Shown: positions 50,668 to 60,754, counted from the stretch's first letter. The stretch: DNA of 64,000 nucleotides from Agathobaculum massiliense (GCF_900291975.1 NZ_OMPN01000001.1:2356001-2420000), one strand, 5' to 3'. The notes: a model not told the origin generated them from the sequence alone. Translations and numbers: made by a program.

Positions 50668-53289
50668 ATGAGCGAACTGCCAAAGACCTACGACCCGAAA
50701 TCGGTCGAGGACAAGCTGTACAGCTTCTGGAACGATTCCGGCTTTTTCCACGCCGAGGTCAATCCGGACAAGAAACCCTACACCATCGTTATCCCGCCTC
50801 CGAACGTGACCGGCCAGCTCCACATGGGCCATGCGTTCGATGAAACGCTGCAGGACATTCTCATCCGCACCAAGCGTATGCAGGGCTATGAGGCGCTGTG
50901 GATGCCCGGCACCGACCACGCGGGCATCGCCACCCAGATCAAGGTGGAGGAGACGCTCCGCAAGGAGGAGGGCAAGACCCGCTATGACCTTGGCCGCGAG
51001 AAGTTCCTCGAGCGCGTGTGGGACTGGAAGCACCAGTACGGCAACCGCATCATCAGCCAGCTCAAAAAGCTCGGCTCCTCCTGCGACTGGGAACGCGAGC
51101 GCTTCACCATGGACGAGGGCTGCTCCAAGGCCGTGCGCGAGGTGTTCGTCAACCTGTATGATAAGGGCCTGATCTACAAGGGACACCGCATTATCAACTG
51201 GTGTCCGCACTGTGCGACCGCGCTTTCGGACGCCGAGGTTGAGTACGAAACCCAGCCGGGCAAGCTGTGGCACATCCGTTACCCGCTGGCGGACGGCTCA
51301 GGCGACCTGGTGGTCGCCACCACCCGTCCGGAAACCTTTATGGGCGACACCGGCGTGGCCGTCAACCCGAACGACGAGCGCTATCAGCATCTGATCGGCA
51401 AGACCTGCATCCTGCCAATCATGAACCGTGAGATCCCGATCTTCGGCGATGAGTACGTCGATATGGAATTCGGCACGGGCTGCGTCAAGGTCACGCCATG
51501 CCATGACCCGAACGACTTCGAGATGGGACAGCGCCACAACCTTGAGCAGATCCTCGTGTTCAACGAGGATGCGACCGTCAACGAAAACGGCGGCAAGTAC
51601 GAGGGGATGGACCGCTACGAATGCCGCAAGGCGGTTATCCGTGACCTCGAGGAGGGCAGCTACCTTGTCAAAACCGAGGACCACGAGCACAACGTCGGCA
51701 CCTGCTACCGCTGCGGCACGACCGTTGAGCCGATGACCTCCGCGCAGTGGTTCGTCAAGATGGCGCCGCTGGCGAAGCCCGCAATGGACGTGGTACACGA
51801 GGGCAAGACCAGGTTCGTGCCGGACCGCTTCGCCAAGACCTACCTGCGCTGGATGGAGAACGTGCATGACTGGTGCATCTCGCGTCAGCTCTGGTGGGGC
51901 CACCGCATTCCGGCGTTTTACTGCGACGACTGCGGCGAAATGACCGTCTCCAAGGAAGACGTCCACGTCTGCCCGAAGTGCGGCAGCAAAAACGTCCGCC
52001 AGGAGGAGGACGTGCTGGATACCTGGTTCTCGTCCGCGCTGTGGCCGTTCTCCACGCTCGGCTGGCCGGAAAAAACGCCGGAGCTTGACTACTTCTACCC
52101 GACTTCCACGCTGGTCACGGGGTACGATATCATCTTCTTCTGGGTGGCGCGCATGATCTTTTCGGGCGTCGAGCATATGGGCGAGACGCCGTTCGAGACC
52201 GTGTATATCCACGGTCTGGTGCGCGATGCGCAGGGCCGCAAGATGTCCAAATCGCTCGGTAATGGCATCGACCCGCTGGAGGTCATCGACCAGTATGGCG
52301 CGGACGCGCTGCGCTTCACGCTCGCGACCGGCAACAGCCCCGGCAATGACATGCGCTTCTCGACCGAGCGCGTCGAGGCGAGCCGCAACTTCTGCAACAA
52401 GATCTGGAATGCGTCCCGCTTCATCCAGATGAACCTGACGATTGGCAGGGACAAGGCGGCGTCGCTGCCCGCCGACCTCGCGCTTGAGGACAAGTGGATC
52501 GTCTCCAAATATAACACGCTGGTGGCCGAGGTCACCCGCAACATCGACCAGTATGAGTTGGGCCTGGCCGCCGCGAAGCTGAACGACTTCATCTGGGATA
52601 ACTTCTGCGACTGGTATATTGAGATCGCCAAGACCCGCTTGCAGGCGGGCGACGAGAAAGTGCAGCAGGTGCTATGCTATGTGTTGTCGGGCGCGATGCA
52701 GCTGTTGCATCCGTTCATGCCGTTCATCACCGAAACCATCTGGCAGGCGCTGCCGCACGAGGGGCCGTCGGTGATGGTGTCTCAATGGCCGCAGTATGAC
52801 GAAACATTGCGCTTTGCGGAAGAGGAAGCGCAGATGGAGACCCTGATGGACGCGGTGCGCGCGATCCGCAACCGCCGCAGCGAGATGAACGTGCCGCCCT
52901 CCAAAAAGGCCAAGGTGCTGATCCTGACCGAGAAGCGCGATACCTTCGCCGCCGGTGCGGGCTTCTTCCCCAAGCTGGCCTATGCCTCCGCGATCGAGTT
53001 GGTGGACGCAGTACCCGCGGACGCGGCCAAAATGGCAAGTGTCGTCACGGGCGACGCGCAGCTCTATATGCCGATGGGTGACCTGATCGACTTCGCCGCC
53101 GAGCGCGCGCGCCTCGAAAAGGAGAAGGCCAAGGTCGAGGATGACATCGCGTTTGTGATGAAAAAGCTGGATAATCCGAGCTTTACCCAAAAGGCGCCGG
53201 AAAAGATCGTCGCGGTCGAGCGGGAGAAGGCGGAAAAGCTGCGCGAGCACCTCGCCAAGCTCGAGGAGTCTATCGCCGCGCTGGGATAA
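50668..53289 (+). CDS. valS: Valyl-tRNA synthetase
   Basis: 873 residues; ATG at 50668 (AAGGAGA). HIGH motif as [11 protein letters not shown] (about residue 45), editing domain with T-T-R-P-E-T (about 216), zinc-type cysteines C-D-D-C and C-P-K-C, KMSKS as K-M-S-K-S (about 530), and the C-terminal coiled coil ([12 protein letters not shown]) typical of ValRS. Full length. Confidence 0.98.
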   Translation: MSELPKTYDPKSVEDKLYSFWNDSGFFHAEVNPDKKPYTIVIPPPNVTGQLHMGHAFDETLQDILIRTKRMQGYEALWMPGTDHAGIATQIKVEETLRKEEGKTRYDLGREKFLERVWDWKHQYGNRIISQLKKLGSSCDWERERFTMDEGCSKAVREVFVNLYDKGLIYKGHRIINWCPHCATALSDAEVEYETQPGKLWHIRYPLADGSGDLVVATTRPETFMGDTGVAVNPNDERYQHLIGKTCILPIMNREIPIFGDEYVDMEFGTGCVKVTPCHDPNDFEMGQRHNLEQILVFNEDATVNENGGKYEGMDRYECRKAVIRDLEEGSYLVKTEDHEHNVGTCYRCGTTVEPMTSAQWFVKMAPLAKPAMDVVHEGKTRFVPDRFAKTYLRWMENVHDWCISRQLWWGHRIPAFYCDDCGEMTVSKEDVHVCPKCGSKNVRQEEDVLDTWFSSALWPFSTLGWPEKTPELDYFYPTSTLVTGYDIIFFWVARMIFSGVEHMGETPFETVYIHGLVRDAQGRKMSKSLGNGIDPLEVIDQYGADALRFTLATGNSPGNDMRFSTERVEASRNFCNKIWNASRFIQMNLTIGRDKAASLPADLALEDKWIVSKYNTLVAEVTRNIDQYELGLAAAKLNDFIWDNFCDWYIEIAKTRLQAGDEKVQQVLCYVLSGAMQLLHPFMPFITETIWQALPHEGPSVMVSQWPQYDETLRFAEEEAQMETLMDAVRAIRNRRSEMNVPPSKKAKVLILTEKRDTFAAGAGFFPKLAYASAIELVDAVPADAAKMASVVTGDAQLYMPMGDLIDFAAERARLEKEKAKVEDDIAFVMKKLDNPSFTQKAPEKIVAVEREKAEKLREHLAKLEESIAALG

Positions 53290-53303
53290 AACGAACAGAG
53301 GAA

Positions 53304-53338
53304 AAAGGAGGAAGCCGCGCTTCCTCCTTTTCTTTTTG
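53304..53338 (+). terminator. Terminator of valS
   Basis: AAGGAGGAAGC-cgc-GCTTCCTCCTTTTCTTTTT. Confidence 0.9.
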
Positions 53339-53386
53339 TAAAAGTGTGTTATAATACTGAATAAAACGGAGTCCGGAGACAAAGGC

Positions 53387-53848
53387 ATGGAGCATACTTA
53401 TTTTTTCCAAACAACAGTATGGAGGGCCAGCGGCACCTACTATGATGCGGAGGGGCGGTCGTTCCTGTTAATGGGAGAGGTGCAGGTGCGGCGCACGGCA
53501 TCCGAATGGACGCTGGCAGGCACGCTCACCGTGCGGTCCGACCCGCCGGTTCAGTTTTCCAACAGCTACCGCATCGCGCGTACGGAAACGCCAGACACGC
53601 TTTGCTGGGAATCGTACAACCCCGCGCTGGGGACGCTGCGCGGCACATTTGAGATCGTCGGCCCGTGCATCGTATCAATATACCGCTCCACGGAGGACGG
53701 ATACAGCGGTACGGAAACGCTGCGCCAGCTCGACGGGCAGACGTATGAAAACGTTGGGGTGTCGTTCCGAAACGGCAGGCGCATATCCTCGTGGACAGCG
53801 CGTATTCACAGAGAGGAGGCGGAAACGATTGGGCTACCGATGGATTGA
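53387..53848 (+). CDS. Hypothetical protein (153 aa)
   Basis: Beta-rich, soluble, no motif I know: W-R-A-S-G-T-Y-Y-D-A-E-G-R-S, F-E-I-V-G-P-C-I-V-S, and a W-T-A-R-I-H end. A TATAAT with TGT before it lies at 53350, so it may have its own promoter. The last 20 nt overlap the CAT-like gene, suggesting one transcript with it and folC. Confidence 0.55.
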   Translation: MEHTYFFQTTVWRASGTYYDAEGRSFLLMGEVQVRRTASEWTLAGTLTVRSDPPVQFSNSYRIARTETPDTLCWESYNPALGTLRGTFEIVGPCIVSIYRSTEDGYSGTETLRQLDGQTYENVGVSFRNGRRISSWTARIHREEAETIGLPMD

Positions 53849-54524
53849 TATGGAGAACTATCCGCGCATCCAGCATTTTGCGTATTTCCGCGGCCTTGCC
53901 TATCCCTATGTAGGCTTGACGGCGGAGGTGGATATTACATTGCTGATGCAACGGATGGAGCGAGAGAGGATACCGTTTTTCCTAACGGTCTGCTATTGTG
54001 CGGCCCGTGCGGCAAACGCGGTGCCGCAGCTGCGCCAGCGGATTCGTGGGGACAAGATCATCGAATTTGACAGGTGTATGACATCGCATACTGTTGCGCT
54101 GGAAGATGGCACATACTGCTACTGTACACTGGACAGCGGGATGGCTTTTGGGGACTTCCTGTCCTATGCGGCGCGAGTGCAGGAGCGGGCGGCCACCGCC
54201 CGCTCGCTGGGCGAGAGCGAAGAGGATGCGGAGGCGTGCTTTTTTGTATCTACGCTGCCGTGGCTGACTTACACCGCGTTGGTGCAGCCGGTGCCGCAGC
54301 CTGCGGACAGCAATCCGCGCATCACATGGGGCAGATATTTCACACGGGAGCAGAGGACCCTGCTGCCGGTTTCTCTGTTGTGCCATCATGCATTGGTGGA
54401 CGGAATACATATCGCCGCGTTTTACAGGGAGCTGGACAAACAGATCCGAATGGTAGCGGAAAACGGAAAGGATGGGAAACAGTACGGTTATGATGCAGAG
54501 CGGAACGCCCAAAACAGCAATTGA
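53829..54524 (+). CDS. CatA-like O-acetyltransferase
   Basis: 231 residues from a TTG at 53829 with GGAGG 9 nt upstream. An ATG at 53850 is possible, but the family domain already starts before it (W-I-D-M-E-N-Y-P-R-I-Q-H-F). Catalytic H-H-A-L-V-D-G-I-H motif near residue 200 (HHxxxDG) and acyl-pocket residues in F-F-V-S-T-L-P-W-L. This is the chloramphenicol acetyltransferase fold; relatives are often uncharacterised and may not give chloramphenicol resistance. Overlaps folC by 35 nt. Confidence 0.75.
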   Translation: MGYRWIDMENYPRIQHFAYFRGLAYPYVGLTAEVDITLLMQRMERERIPFFLTVCYCAARAANAVPQLRQRIRGDKIIEFDRCMTSHTVALEDGTYCYCTLDSGMAFGDFLSYAARVQERAATARSLGESEEDAEACFFVSTLPWLTYTALVQPVPQPADSNPRITWGRYFTREQRTLLPVSLLCHHALVDGIHIAAFYRELDKQIRMVAENGKDGKQYGYDAERNAQNSN

Positions 54525-55797
54525 CTACATCCACGCCCTCGGCCGCTTTACCGGCATGCCGGGGCTGCACCGCATCCGCGCGCTGTGCGCGGCGCTGGGG
54601 GACCCGCAGGACGGGCTGCGCTTCGTCCATATCGCAGGTACGAACGGCAAGGGCTCGACCGCGTGCATGACCGCGTCGATCCTGCAGGCTGCGGGCTATC
54701 GGGTGGGGCTGTATACTTCGCCATATCTGGTGCAGTTCCATGAGCGCATCCGTGTAAACGGCGCGCTGATATCGGACGGCGATCTCACACGGCTGTCCGG
54801 AGAGGTGGCGGCTGCGGCGAAAGGCCTGTCCCTGCCGGCTGGGGAAACGATCGGCGAATTTGAGTTCACCACCGCACTGGGGTTCCGGTATTTCGCGGAA
54901 CAGGGCTGCGACATTGTGGTGCTGGAAACCGGGCTGGGCGGCCGGTGCGACGCAACCAATGTGGTGCGGACGACCGAGGTCAGCGTCATCACCCCGATTT
55001 CACGCGACCACATGGCGGTGCTGGGCGATACGGTGGCCGAGATCGCGGGGGAAAAGGCCGCGATCATCAAGCCGGCATCCGCTGTGGTGTGCGCAGACGG
55101 CCAGCCGGAGGAAGCGCAGGTCGTGATCCACCATGCGTGCGAAGCGCTGGGTGCGGTGTGGTATGAGGGAGAGCGCGAATGCCGCCTGCTGCGCTGCGGT
55201 ATCGACGGTTCGGCCTTTGTCTGCCGGGGGCAGGGATACACTGTCGCCATGCCCGGCCGCCACCAACTACAGAACGCGATGACCGCGCTGCGCACTGTGG
55301 ACGCTCTGCGGTTGCGCGGCTGGGAGATACCGGTGGAGGCCGCGGTGCGCGGCCTGGCGCGGGCGCGCATGCAGGGCCGCCTGGAGCGCGTGGTGGACCA
55401 GCCGCTCGTCCTGCTCGACGGGGCGCACAATGAGGCGGGGATAGAGGCGCTCTGCCGCACGGTGGACGAGCTTCTCAAAATGCGCCGCTTGCATGTGGTC
55501 ATGGGCATGGTGCGGGATAAGGAGTACGAGGTCTGCGTCCGGCGGATGGCGCGGCGCGCGGACGTGTTCTATGCCTGCGCGCCGGATACGGAGGACCGTT
55601 CCCTGAACGAACAGACGGTTGCCGCGCTGGCGGAGCAGGGCTGCGCCGAGGTATATGACTGCCATACGGTAGAGCGTGCGCTGGCCGCGGCGCTGGGGAA
55701 TGCCTCGCAGGAGGACTGCATTCTGGTGTGCGGCTCGCTGTTTCTGGTTGGAGAGGCCGAAAAAATCCTGCGGACGCGACAAAAAACGGCAGAATAA
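54490..55797 (+). CDS. folC: Folylpolyglutamate / dihydrofolate synthase
   Basis: 435 residues. P-loop H-I-A-G-T-N-G-K-G-S-T (about 44-54), Y-T-S-P-Y-L-V-Q-F-H-E-R-I, L-E-T-G-L-G-G-R-C-D-A-T-N, and L-L-D-G-A-H-N in the C-terminal domain. Adds glutamate to folates. The SD is weak; start at 54490 within the end of the previous gene implies coupled translation. Confidence 0.95.
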   Translation: MMQSGTPKTAIDYIHALGRFTGMPGLHRIRALCAALGDPQDGLRFVHIAGTNGKGSTACMTASILQAAGYRVGLYTSPYLVQFHERIRVNGALISDGDLTRLSGEVAAAAKGLSLPAGETIGEFEFTTALGFRYFAEQGCDIVVLETGLGGRCDATNVVRTTEVSVITPISRDHMAVLGDTVAEIAGEKAAIIKPASAVVCADGQPEEAQVVIHHACEALGAVWYEGERECRLLRCGIDGSAFVCRGQGYTVAMPGRHQLQNAMTALRTVDALRLRGWEIPVEAAVRGLARARMQGRLERVVDQPLVLLDGAHNEAGIEALCRTVDELLKMRRLHVVMGMVRDKEYEVCVRRMARRADVFYACAPDTEDRSLNEQTVAALAEQGCAEVYDCHTVERALAAALGNASQEDCILVCGSLFLVGEAEKILRTRQKTAE

Positions 55798-55818
55798 ACA
55801 GTTAAATATTGGTAATAT

Positions 55819-55853
55819 AAGGCTTGTACAAGGGTACAGGCCTTTTTCTTTTT
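55819..55853 (+). terminator. Terminator of folC
   Basis: AAGGC-TTGTAC/GTACA-GGCCTT hairpin followed by TTTTTCTTTT. Confidence 0.75.
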
Positions 55854-55878
55854 GGGAGAACAAACGAGGTGAATATAT

Positions 55879-56196
55879 ATGCTGCATATCACACAGGCCG
55901 AGCGGGACGGTACGCTGATGATCTCGCTTTCCGGCGAGCTGGACCACCATGCGGCGCGTGCGGCTATCGAGCAGGCGGAGGACCTGCTTGTGCTTTACCC
56001 CTGCGAAAAGCTGATCCTCAACCTGTCCGGACTGACGTTCATGGACAGTTCGGGATTGGCGGTCGTGCTGCACCTGCACCGTACCTGCGCGCGCAGCGGC
56101 TATGAATTTATCGTGCGGGGCGCGCCGCCGCAGCCCATGCGCGTGTTCGAGGCTGCGGGACTGCCGCAGGTTATGATTTTTGAGAGGGGGGAATAA
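55879..56196 (+). CDS. spoIIAA: Anti-sigma F factor antagonist
   Basis: 105 residues, STAS domain. Phosphorylated Ser in T-F-M-D-S-S-G-L-A-V-V (Ser about 58). In forespore signalling it binds SpoIIAB and frees sigma F. First gene of the spoIIA operon; no clear sigma-H promoter could be picked out. Confidence 0.93.
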   Translation: MLHITQAERDGTLMISLSGELDHHAARAAIEQAEDLLVLYPCEKLILNLSGLTFMDSSGLAVVLHLHRTCARSGYEFIVRGAPPQPMRVFEAAGLPQVMIFERGE

Positions 56197-56197
56197 G

Positions 56198-56635
56198 ATG
56201 CGCGCTGTCGTTAACAAAATGAGCCTGAAATTTGAAAGCCGCTCGGTCAATGAGGCGTTCGCGCGGCAGTCGGTAGGCGCGTTCGTGGCGCAGCTCGATC
56301 CCACGATGGAGGAGCTGGGCGATATCAAAACCGTGGTGAGCGAGGCGGTCACAAACGCGATCGTACACGGCTACGCGGATAAGGCCGGCTTTATCACGGT
56401 CGCGGTGCGCCTGCTGGAAGGGCGGGTGCTGGAGCTAAAGGTAAAGGACGCCGGCCGCGGCATAGAGAACGTCGAGCAGGCGCGCCAGCCCATGTTCACG
56501 ACCGGCGACGATACGCGCAGCGGCATGGGCTTCACCATCATGGAAACCTTTACGGATAAGCTGCGCGTGCGCTCCACGCCCGGCAAGGGGACGATGGTGA
56601 CCATGGTCAAGGTACTTAAGGAGCGCGGCGCGTGA
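56198..56635 (+). CDS. spoIIAB: Anti-sigma F factor / serine kinase
   Basis: 145 residues, GHKL ATPase: E-A-V-T-N-A-I-V-H-G-Y (N-box), V-K-D-A-G-R-G-I (G1), S-G-M-G-F-T-I-M-E (G2). Starts 1 nt after the spoIIAA stop. Holds sigma F inactive and phosphorylates SpoIIAA. Confidence 0.95.
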   Translation: MRAVVNKMSLKFESRSVNEAFARQSVGAFVAQLDPTMEELGDIKTVVSEAVTNAIVHGYADKAGFITVAVRLLEGRVLELKVKDAGRGIENVEQARQPMFTTGDDTRSGMGFTIMETFTDKLRVRSTPGKGTMVTMVKVLKERGA

Positions 56636-57339
56636 CGACCAGCATGCGCGGCCTGCTGGAACAGGCCGCCGCGGGCGACCGCGGCGCGGAAGCTCGGCTG
56701 ATCGAGGAAAACAGCGGGTTGATTTGGTCGATCGCGCGGCGTTACTATGGGCGCGGCGCCGAACCGGACGATCTGTACCAGCTCGCCTGCGTGGGCTTTA
56801 TCAAGGCGGTTCGCGGCTTTGACCCAGCGCTGGGCAACGAATTTTCCACCTATGCGGTACCCAAGATCGCGGGCGAGATCCGACGCTTCCTGCGGGACGA
56901 CGGCGCGGTCAAGGTCAGCAGGTCGGTCAAGGAGCGGTCGGTGCGGGTGCGGCGCATCCAAAGCGAGCTGGAAAGCAGAACCGGTCGTTCGCCAACCGTG
57001 TCCGAGCTGGCGGAAGCCGCCGGTCTGACCGTGGAAGAGGTTGCTGCATGCGAGCAGGCGGACGTAGCCGTGGACTCCTTTGAACGCGAGCTATCCGGCG
57101 GCGGGCGGCTGGGCGATATTGTAGGCGACGAGGGCATGGAGGAGCGTGCCTGCCTGTATTTGTCCTTGGGCGAGGCGCTGAGGACGCTGCCGGATCGCGA
57201 CCGGCAGGTGCTGGCGCTGCGTTTCTCGCGCGACCTAACACAGCAGCAGGTGTCCAGGATCATCGGAGTATCGCAGGTGCAGGTGTCGCGGATTGAAAAA
57301 CGGGCGATCCAGGCGCTGCGGGAAAAGCTGATGGAATAG
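56632..57339 (+). CDS. sigF: Sporulation sigma factor F
   Basis: 235 residues; GTG start overlapping spoIIAB by 4 nt. Region 2 (D-L-Y-Q-L-A-C-V-G-F-I-K-A-V-R-G-F-D), region 3, and region 4 (L-T-Q-Q-Q-V-S-R-I-I-G-V-S-Q-V-Q-V-S-R-I-E-K). Directs early forespore transcription, so the host should form endospores. Confidence 0.95.
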   Translation: MTTSMRGLLEQAAAGDRGAEARLIEENSGLIWSIARRYYGRGAEPDDLYQLACVGFIKAVRGFDPALGNEFSTYAVPKIAGEIRRFLRDDGAVKVSRSVKERSVRVRRIQSELESRTGRSPTVSELAEAAGLTVEEVAACEQADVAVDSFERELSGGGRLGDIVGDEGMEERACLYLSLGEALRTLPDRDRQVLALRFSRDLTQQQVSRIIGVSQVQVSRIEKRAIQALREKLME

Positions 57340-57377
57340 GCGGGCTGTCCGTTGAGGGACAGCCCGCTTGGGTTATT
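57340..57377. terminator. Terminator between sigF and the lipoprotein gene
   Basis: GCGGGCTGTCC-gttga-GGGACAGCCCGC hairpin at the end of sigF; downstream T content is modest. Confidence 0.75.
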
Positions 57378-57912
57378 CTGATTCAGTTGCTTCCACAGAA
57401 TCCGCAGATGTGTAAAAGGTCAGTTCGTTGAAAGCGGATTGGCATTCACCCTTCTTTTCGGAAATGGCGCTGGAGTAGGTCAGCTTGGAGTAGCCGCTGG
57501 GATAAGCAGAGATCAGGCTGTAATAATCGTTGACAGCTAGATAGTAGTTTTTTGCTGCATCATAAAAGTCGCCGGTGCCTTCTGTGCCAAGCAGTGTTTT
57601 GGCATCGTCCATAACATCTTTGGCGTAGCTGCGGAAATCATGGACGCTTTGGGCGCGGTCTTTGAGAGAACCGCTATTTAACTCTTCGTATGCGCTTTCA
57701 TCAAAATAACAGTTCATGACACTTCCTGTTGTCGTCCAGTTCTCCAGTAGAAGTGATGCGGCAGAATCGATCGCCACCTCAGCCAGATAGAGGTTGCCAG
57801 CCGCATTGTTTAGATCCTCGTCTGTGGGGGAACCGCTGGAGTTCCCCTGTCCACATGCACACAGGGAAAACGTTATGACACCCGAGAATAACAGTGATAA
57901 TACTTTTTTCAT
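57373..57912 (-). CDS. Small secreted lipoprotein, unknown
   Basis: 179 residues. Lipoprotein signal M-K-K-V-L-S-L-L-F-S-G-V-I-T-F-S-L-C-A-C (lipobox Cys at 20), then a Ser/Asp-rich mature part with alpha-helical character (D-D-A-K-T-L-L, D-A-A-K-N-Y-Y-L-A-V-N-D-Y-Y). Divergent from the XRE regulator with a perfect dyad between them, so probably its target. Function unknown. Confidence 0.65.
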   Translation of the reverse strand: MKKVLSLLFSGVITFSLCACGQGNSSGSPTDEDLNNAAGNLYLAEVAIDSAASLLLENWTTTGSVMNCYFDESAYEELNSGSLKDRAQSVHDFRSYAKDVMDDAKTLLGTEGTGDFYDAAKNYYLAVNDYYSLISAYPSGYSKLTYSSAISEKKGECQSAFNELTFYTSADSVEATESE

Positions 57913-57975
57913 CTTTTTCGCCCTTTCTGTGTTTTGATTTTGGATTACTACCTAAACTATATCACAGTTTCTGGT

Positions 57976-57993
57976 TGAGGTCAACTGACCTCA
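57976..57993. promoter_or_regulatory. Perfect 18-bp operator-like dyad
   Basis: TGAGGTCA-AC-TGACCTCA in the 131-bp gap between the divergent lipoprotein and XRE genes; flanking GTTTCTG/GAAAC extends the symmetry. The right size and place for binding by the adjacent XRE protein. Confidence 0.65.
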
Positions 57994-58043
57994 GAAACAA
58001 AATGAGCCCTTGCTATTATGGAAAACAGTAGGAGGGTACATTC

Positions 58044-58286
58044 ATGCTGGATACCAAGGCTGTTGGTAAAACAATACAGGGGCTGCGGCGGAAAAAAGGG
58101 TTGACGCAGGAACAACTGAGCGGTTTGGCTGCTCTTGACCGCACGCACTACAGTAAGATTGAGAGGGGGTTGCGCAGTCCGACGCTTGATACGATTTTTA
58201 AAATAGCATTTGCATTGGATATGGAGCCACACGAATTGATACAGGTGATCGAAAGGAACGTGGCATTTGACTTTATTGAATTTTAG
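58044..58286 (+). CDS. XRE-family regulator (80 aa)
   Basis: ATG at 58044 with AGGAGGG. A single HTH_3 domain: I-Q-G-L-R-R-K-K-G-L-T-Q-E-Q-L-S-G-L-A and R-T-H-Y-S-K-I-E-R-G-L-R-S-P, then L-D-T-I-F-K-I-A-F-A-L-D. No effector domain. Likely represses itself and the divergent lipoprotein gene. Confidence 0.85.
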   Translation: MLDTKAVGKTIQGLRRKKGLTQEQLSGLAALDRTHYSKIERGLRSPTLDTIFKIAFALDMEPHELIQVIERNVAFDFIEF

Positions 58287-58295
58287 TAAAAGAAA

Positions 58296-58327
58296 GAGGG
58301 CGGGCGCATCGCGTCCGTCCTCTTTTT
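58296..58327. terminator. Bidirectional terminator
   Basis: GAGGGCGGGCGC-atc-GCGTCCGTCCTC with TTTTT on the plus side; ends the XRE gene and probably the converging pcrA gene. Confidence 0.85.
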
Positions 58328-58333
58328 CCAGCC

Positions 58334-60754
58334 TTATATCAGTTTTTCCATAAATTGCGCGGCCGATTTTGCCATTAACCGCTTGGTGCCTTTCTGGTCG
58401 AAGGCGATTTCGAGCAGCGCGTCGCCGCCCATGGGCTTGACCGAAACGACCATCCCATCGCCGAATGCCTTGTGGCGTACGCGGCAGCCGGCGGAGAAAT
58501 CGGGCAGGGGGGAACCGGCCGGCTGTGCCGCGGGAGCGGCAAAGGAGGGGGCGGCCGCGGCAGGGGAAACATAACGCGCCCGCGCGACCTGCGCGCGGGA
58601 CAGCCCGGGGTCGGGCTGGGTGACCTGCTGGAACATGCGGCGCTCCACAATGTTGCTGTCGAGCAGCTCGCGCGGCATCTCGTCGATAAAGCGGGAGGGA
58701 TGCGCGTATTGAGTGCGGCCGTACAGCATGCGCCGTTCGGCACAAGTCAGGTACAACTGCTCCTTGGCGCGCGTCACCGCAACGTAGCACAGGCGGCGCT
58801 CCTCCTCCATATCCTCGTCGCGCTCCATCGCGCGGAAGCCGGGAAACAGGCCGTCCTCCATGCCCGCGAGGAATACGACCGGAAATTCCAGCCCCTTGGC
58901 CGAGTGCATGGTCATCATCAGGACCGCGTCCTCCTCCTCGCCGGACTGGTCGGCGTCTGTGTACAGCGCCATTTCCTCAAGGAAGCCCGCAAGAGAAGCG
59001 TCGTCATGGTCGTTTTCATAGCTGACGATGTAGGATTTAAGCTCTTCGATATGCTCGATACGGCTCTGCTCCTCCGCGCCGCCCCTGGCTTCCAACGCGG
59101 CGAGATAGCCGGTCTGGTCGAGCAGCCCGTCGTACAGCTCGGAAAGGGAGAGGAACTCCTTCTGCTTCCGCAGGTTTTCCATCATTTCGCCGAATTTTTC
59201 CATCGCCGCCGCGCCGCGGGACAGGGCGGGATAGTCCGACGCGTGGCACACCGTTTCGTACAGCGTCACGCCGTTTCCCACAGCGAGCTGTGCCGCCGTT
59301 TCAACCGATTTGTCGCCGATCTTGCGCGCGGGTACATTGATGATGCGGCGCAGGCGCAGCTCGTCCGCTGGATTTTCCAGCACCCACAGGTAAGCGAACA
59401 TATCGCGCACCTCGGCGCGCGAGAAGAAGTCGCGTCCCTTGTACACACGGTAGGGGATGCCCGCGCGGATGAACGCGGCCGCGATATTGTCCGACAGGAC
59501 GTTGTTGCGGTAAAGCACCGCGAAATCACCCCAGCGAAGTCCCTGCTCCACTCCCTCGCGGATGGTATCCGCGATGTAGGCGGCCTCGCCCTCCTGGCTG
59601 TCCGAGCGGTGCAGGTGGATCTTGGCGCCGTCGCCGTGGTCGGTCCACAGCTCCTTGCCCTTGCGGCCGACATTGTTGCGGATGACCTCGTTGGCGGCGT
59701 TCAGGATATTGCCGGTCGAACGGTAGTTCTGTTCCAGACGGATGGTTTTCGCGTCCTTGAACTGCTTTTCAAATTCGAGAATATTGGTAATGGTGGCTCC
59801 CCGGAATTTGTAAATGGATTGGTCGTCGTCCCCGACAACGCAGATGTTCTCGTAATAGCCCGCCAGCAGGCTGGTCAGCACATACTGGGCGTAGTTGGTG
59901 TCCTGATACTCGTCCACCAGCACATAGCGAAATTTGCGCTGGTAGTATTCCAGCACATCCGGATTGCTCTGCAGCAGGAGGACGGTTTTCATGATAATGT
60001 CGTCGAAATCAAGCGCACAGGCCTTTTTCATTTCTTTTTCGTAAAGCTGGTACACCTCCGCGACCTTTTCGCGGAAGTAGTCGCCCGCCCCGTCCGCGCG
60101 GAACTGCCTAGGGGTCATCAGCTTGTCCTTGGCGCGGCTGATCATACTCATGACGGTGCGCGGGTCGAACGTTTTGGTATCCAGGTTGAGCGATTTCATC
60201 ACGTTCGTGACGACGCGCTTTTTATCGTCCTCGTCATAGATGGTGAAAGCGGTCTCAAAGCCGAGCAGGTCGACATGGCGCCGCAGGATGCGCAGGCAGG
60301 CGGTATGGAACGTATAGGCCCAGACGGCGGAGGCGGATTCTTCATCTCCCAGCGCGGCCTGCAGGCGCTCGCGCAGCTCGCGCGCGGCCTTGTTGGTGAA
60401 CGTGATCGCGATGACCTCCCACGGCTTTGCCGGATGCATGGCGCACAGCCGCTCCGCGTGTTCCCGATTTTCCGGCTGAGGGGCGGTCAGGTATTCGGTG
60501 AGGAACAGCAGGTCCTCCTCGGTGGCGCCTGCAGGCGCATAGGAGCTGTCCAGCCCCTCGCCAAAGCGCAGGATATTGATGATGCGGTTGATGAGCACGG
60601 TGGTTTTGCCGCTACCCGCGCCCGCAAGGATAAGCAGCGGCCCCTCGGTGGCAAATACCGCCTCGCGCTGCTTTTCGTTCAGGGAAGAAAAGCGCCGCTC
60701 TATAATGGCGCGCCGTATGGACGCGTACTTCAGGTCGAATTTGGTCGGTTCCAT
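58334..60754 (-). CDS. pcrA: UvrD/PcrA-type DNA helicase
   Basis: 806 residues; ATG at 60754 (GAGGAAA). Motif I L-A-G-A-G-S-G-K-T-T, motif Ia I-T-F-T-N-K-A-A-R-E-L, motif II V-D-E-Y-Q-D-T-N, motif III D-D-Q-S-I-Y-K-F-R-G, motif V M-T-M-H-S-A-K-G-L-E-F, motif VI L-C-Y-V-A-V-T-R-A-K. Full length with a C-terminal beta-barrel tail (A-G-C-R-V-R-H-K-A-F-G-D-G). Works in repair and replication conflict resolution. Confidence 0.95.
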   Translation of the reverse strand: MEPTKFDLKYASIRRAIIERRFSSLNEKQREAVFATEGPLLILAGAGSGKTTVLINRIINILRFGEGLDSSYAPAGATEEDLLFLTEYLTAPQPENREHAERLCAMHPAKPWEVIAITFTNKAARELRERLQAALGDEESASAVWAYTFHTACLRILRRHVDLLGFETAFTIYDEDDKKRVVTNVMKSLNLDTKTFDPRTVMSMISRAKDKLMTPRQFRADGAGDYFREKVAEVYQLYEKEMKKACALDFDDIIMKTVLLLQSNPDVLEYYQRKFRYVLVDEYQDTNYAQYVLTSLLAGYYENICVVGDDDQSIYKFRGATITNILEFEKQFKDAKTIRLEQNYRSTGNILNAANEVIRNNVGRKGKELWTDHGDGAKIHLHRSDSQEGEAAYIADTIREGVEQGLRWGDFAVLYRNNVLSDNIAAAFIRAGIPYRVYKGRDFFSRAEVRDMFAYLWVLENPADELRLRRIINVPARKIGDKSVETAAQLAVGNGVTLYETVCHASDYPALSRGAAAMEKFGEMMENLRKQKEFLSLSELYDGLLDQTGYLAALEARGGAEEQSRIEHIEELKSYIVSYENDHDDASLAGFLEEMALYTDADQSGEEEDAVLMMTMHSAKGLEFPVVFLAGMEDGLFPGFRAMERDEDMEEERRLCYVAVTRAKEQLYLTCAERRMLYGRTQYAHPSRFIDEMPRELLDSNIVERRMFQQVTQPDPGLSRAQVARARYVSPAAAAPSFAAPAAQPAGSPLPDFSAGCRVRHKAFGDGMVVSVKPMGGDALLEIAFDQKGTKRLMAKSAAQFMEKLI

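Noticed and set aside
53829-54524. Calling the CAT-like gene a chloramphenicol resistance gene
   Set aside because: Only the fold and the HHxxxDG motif are visible; many family members are not resistance enzymes, and it sits in a housekeeping context beside folC.
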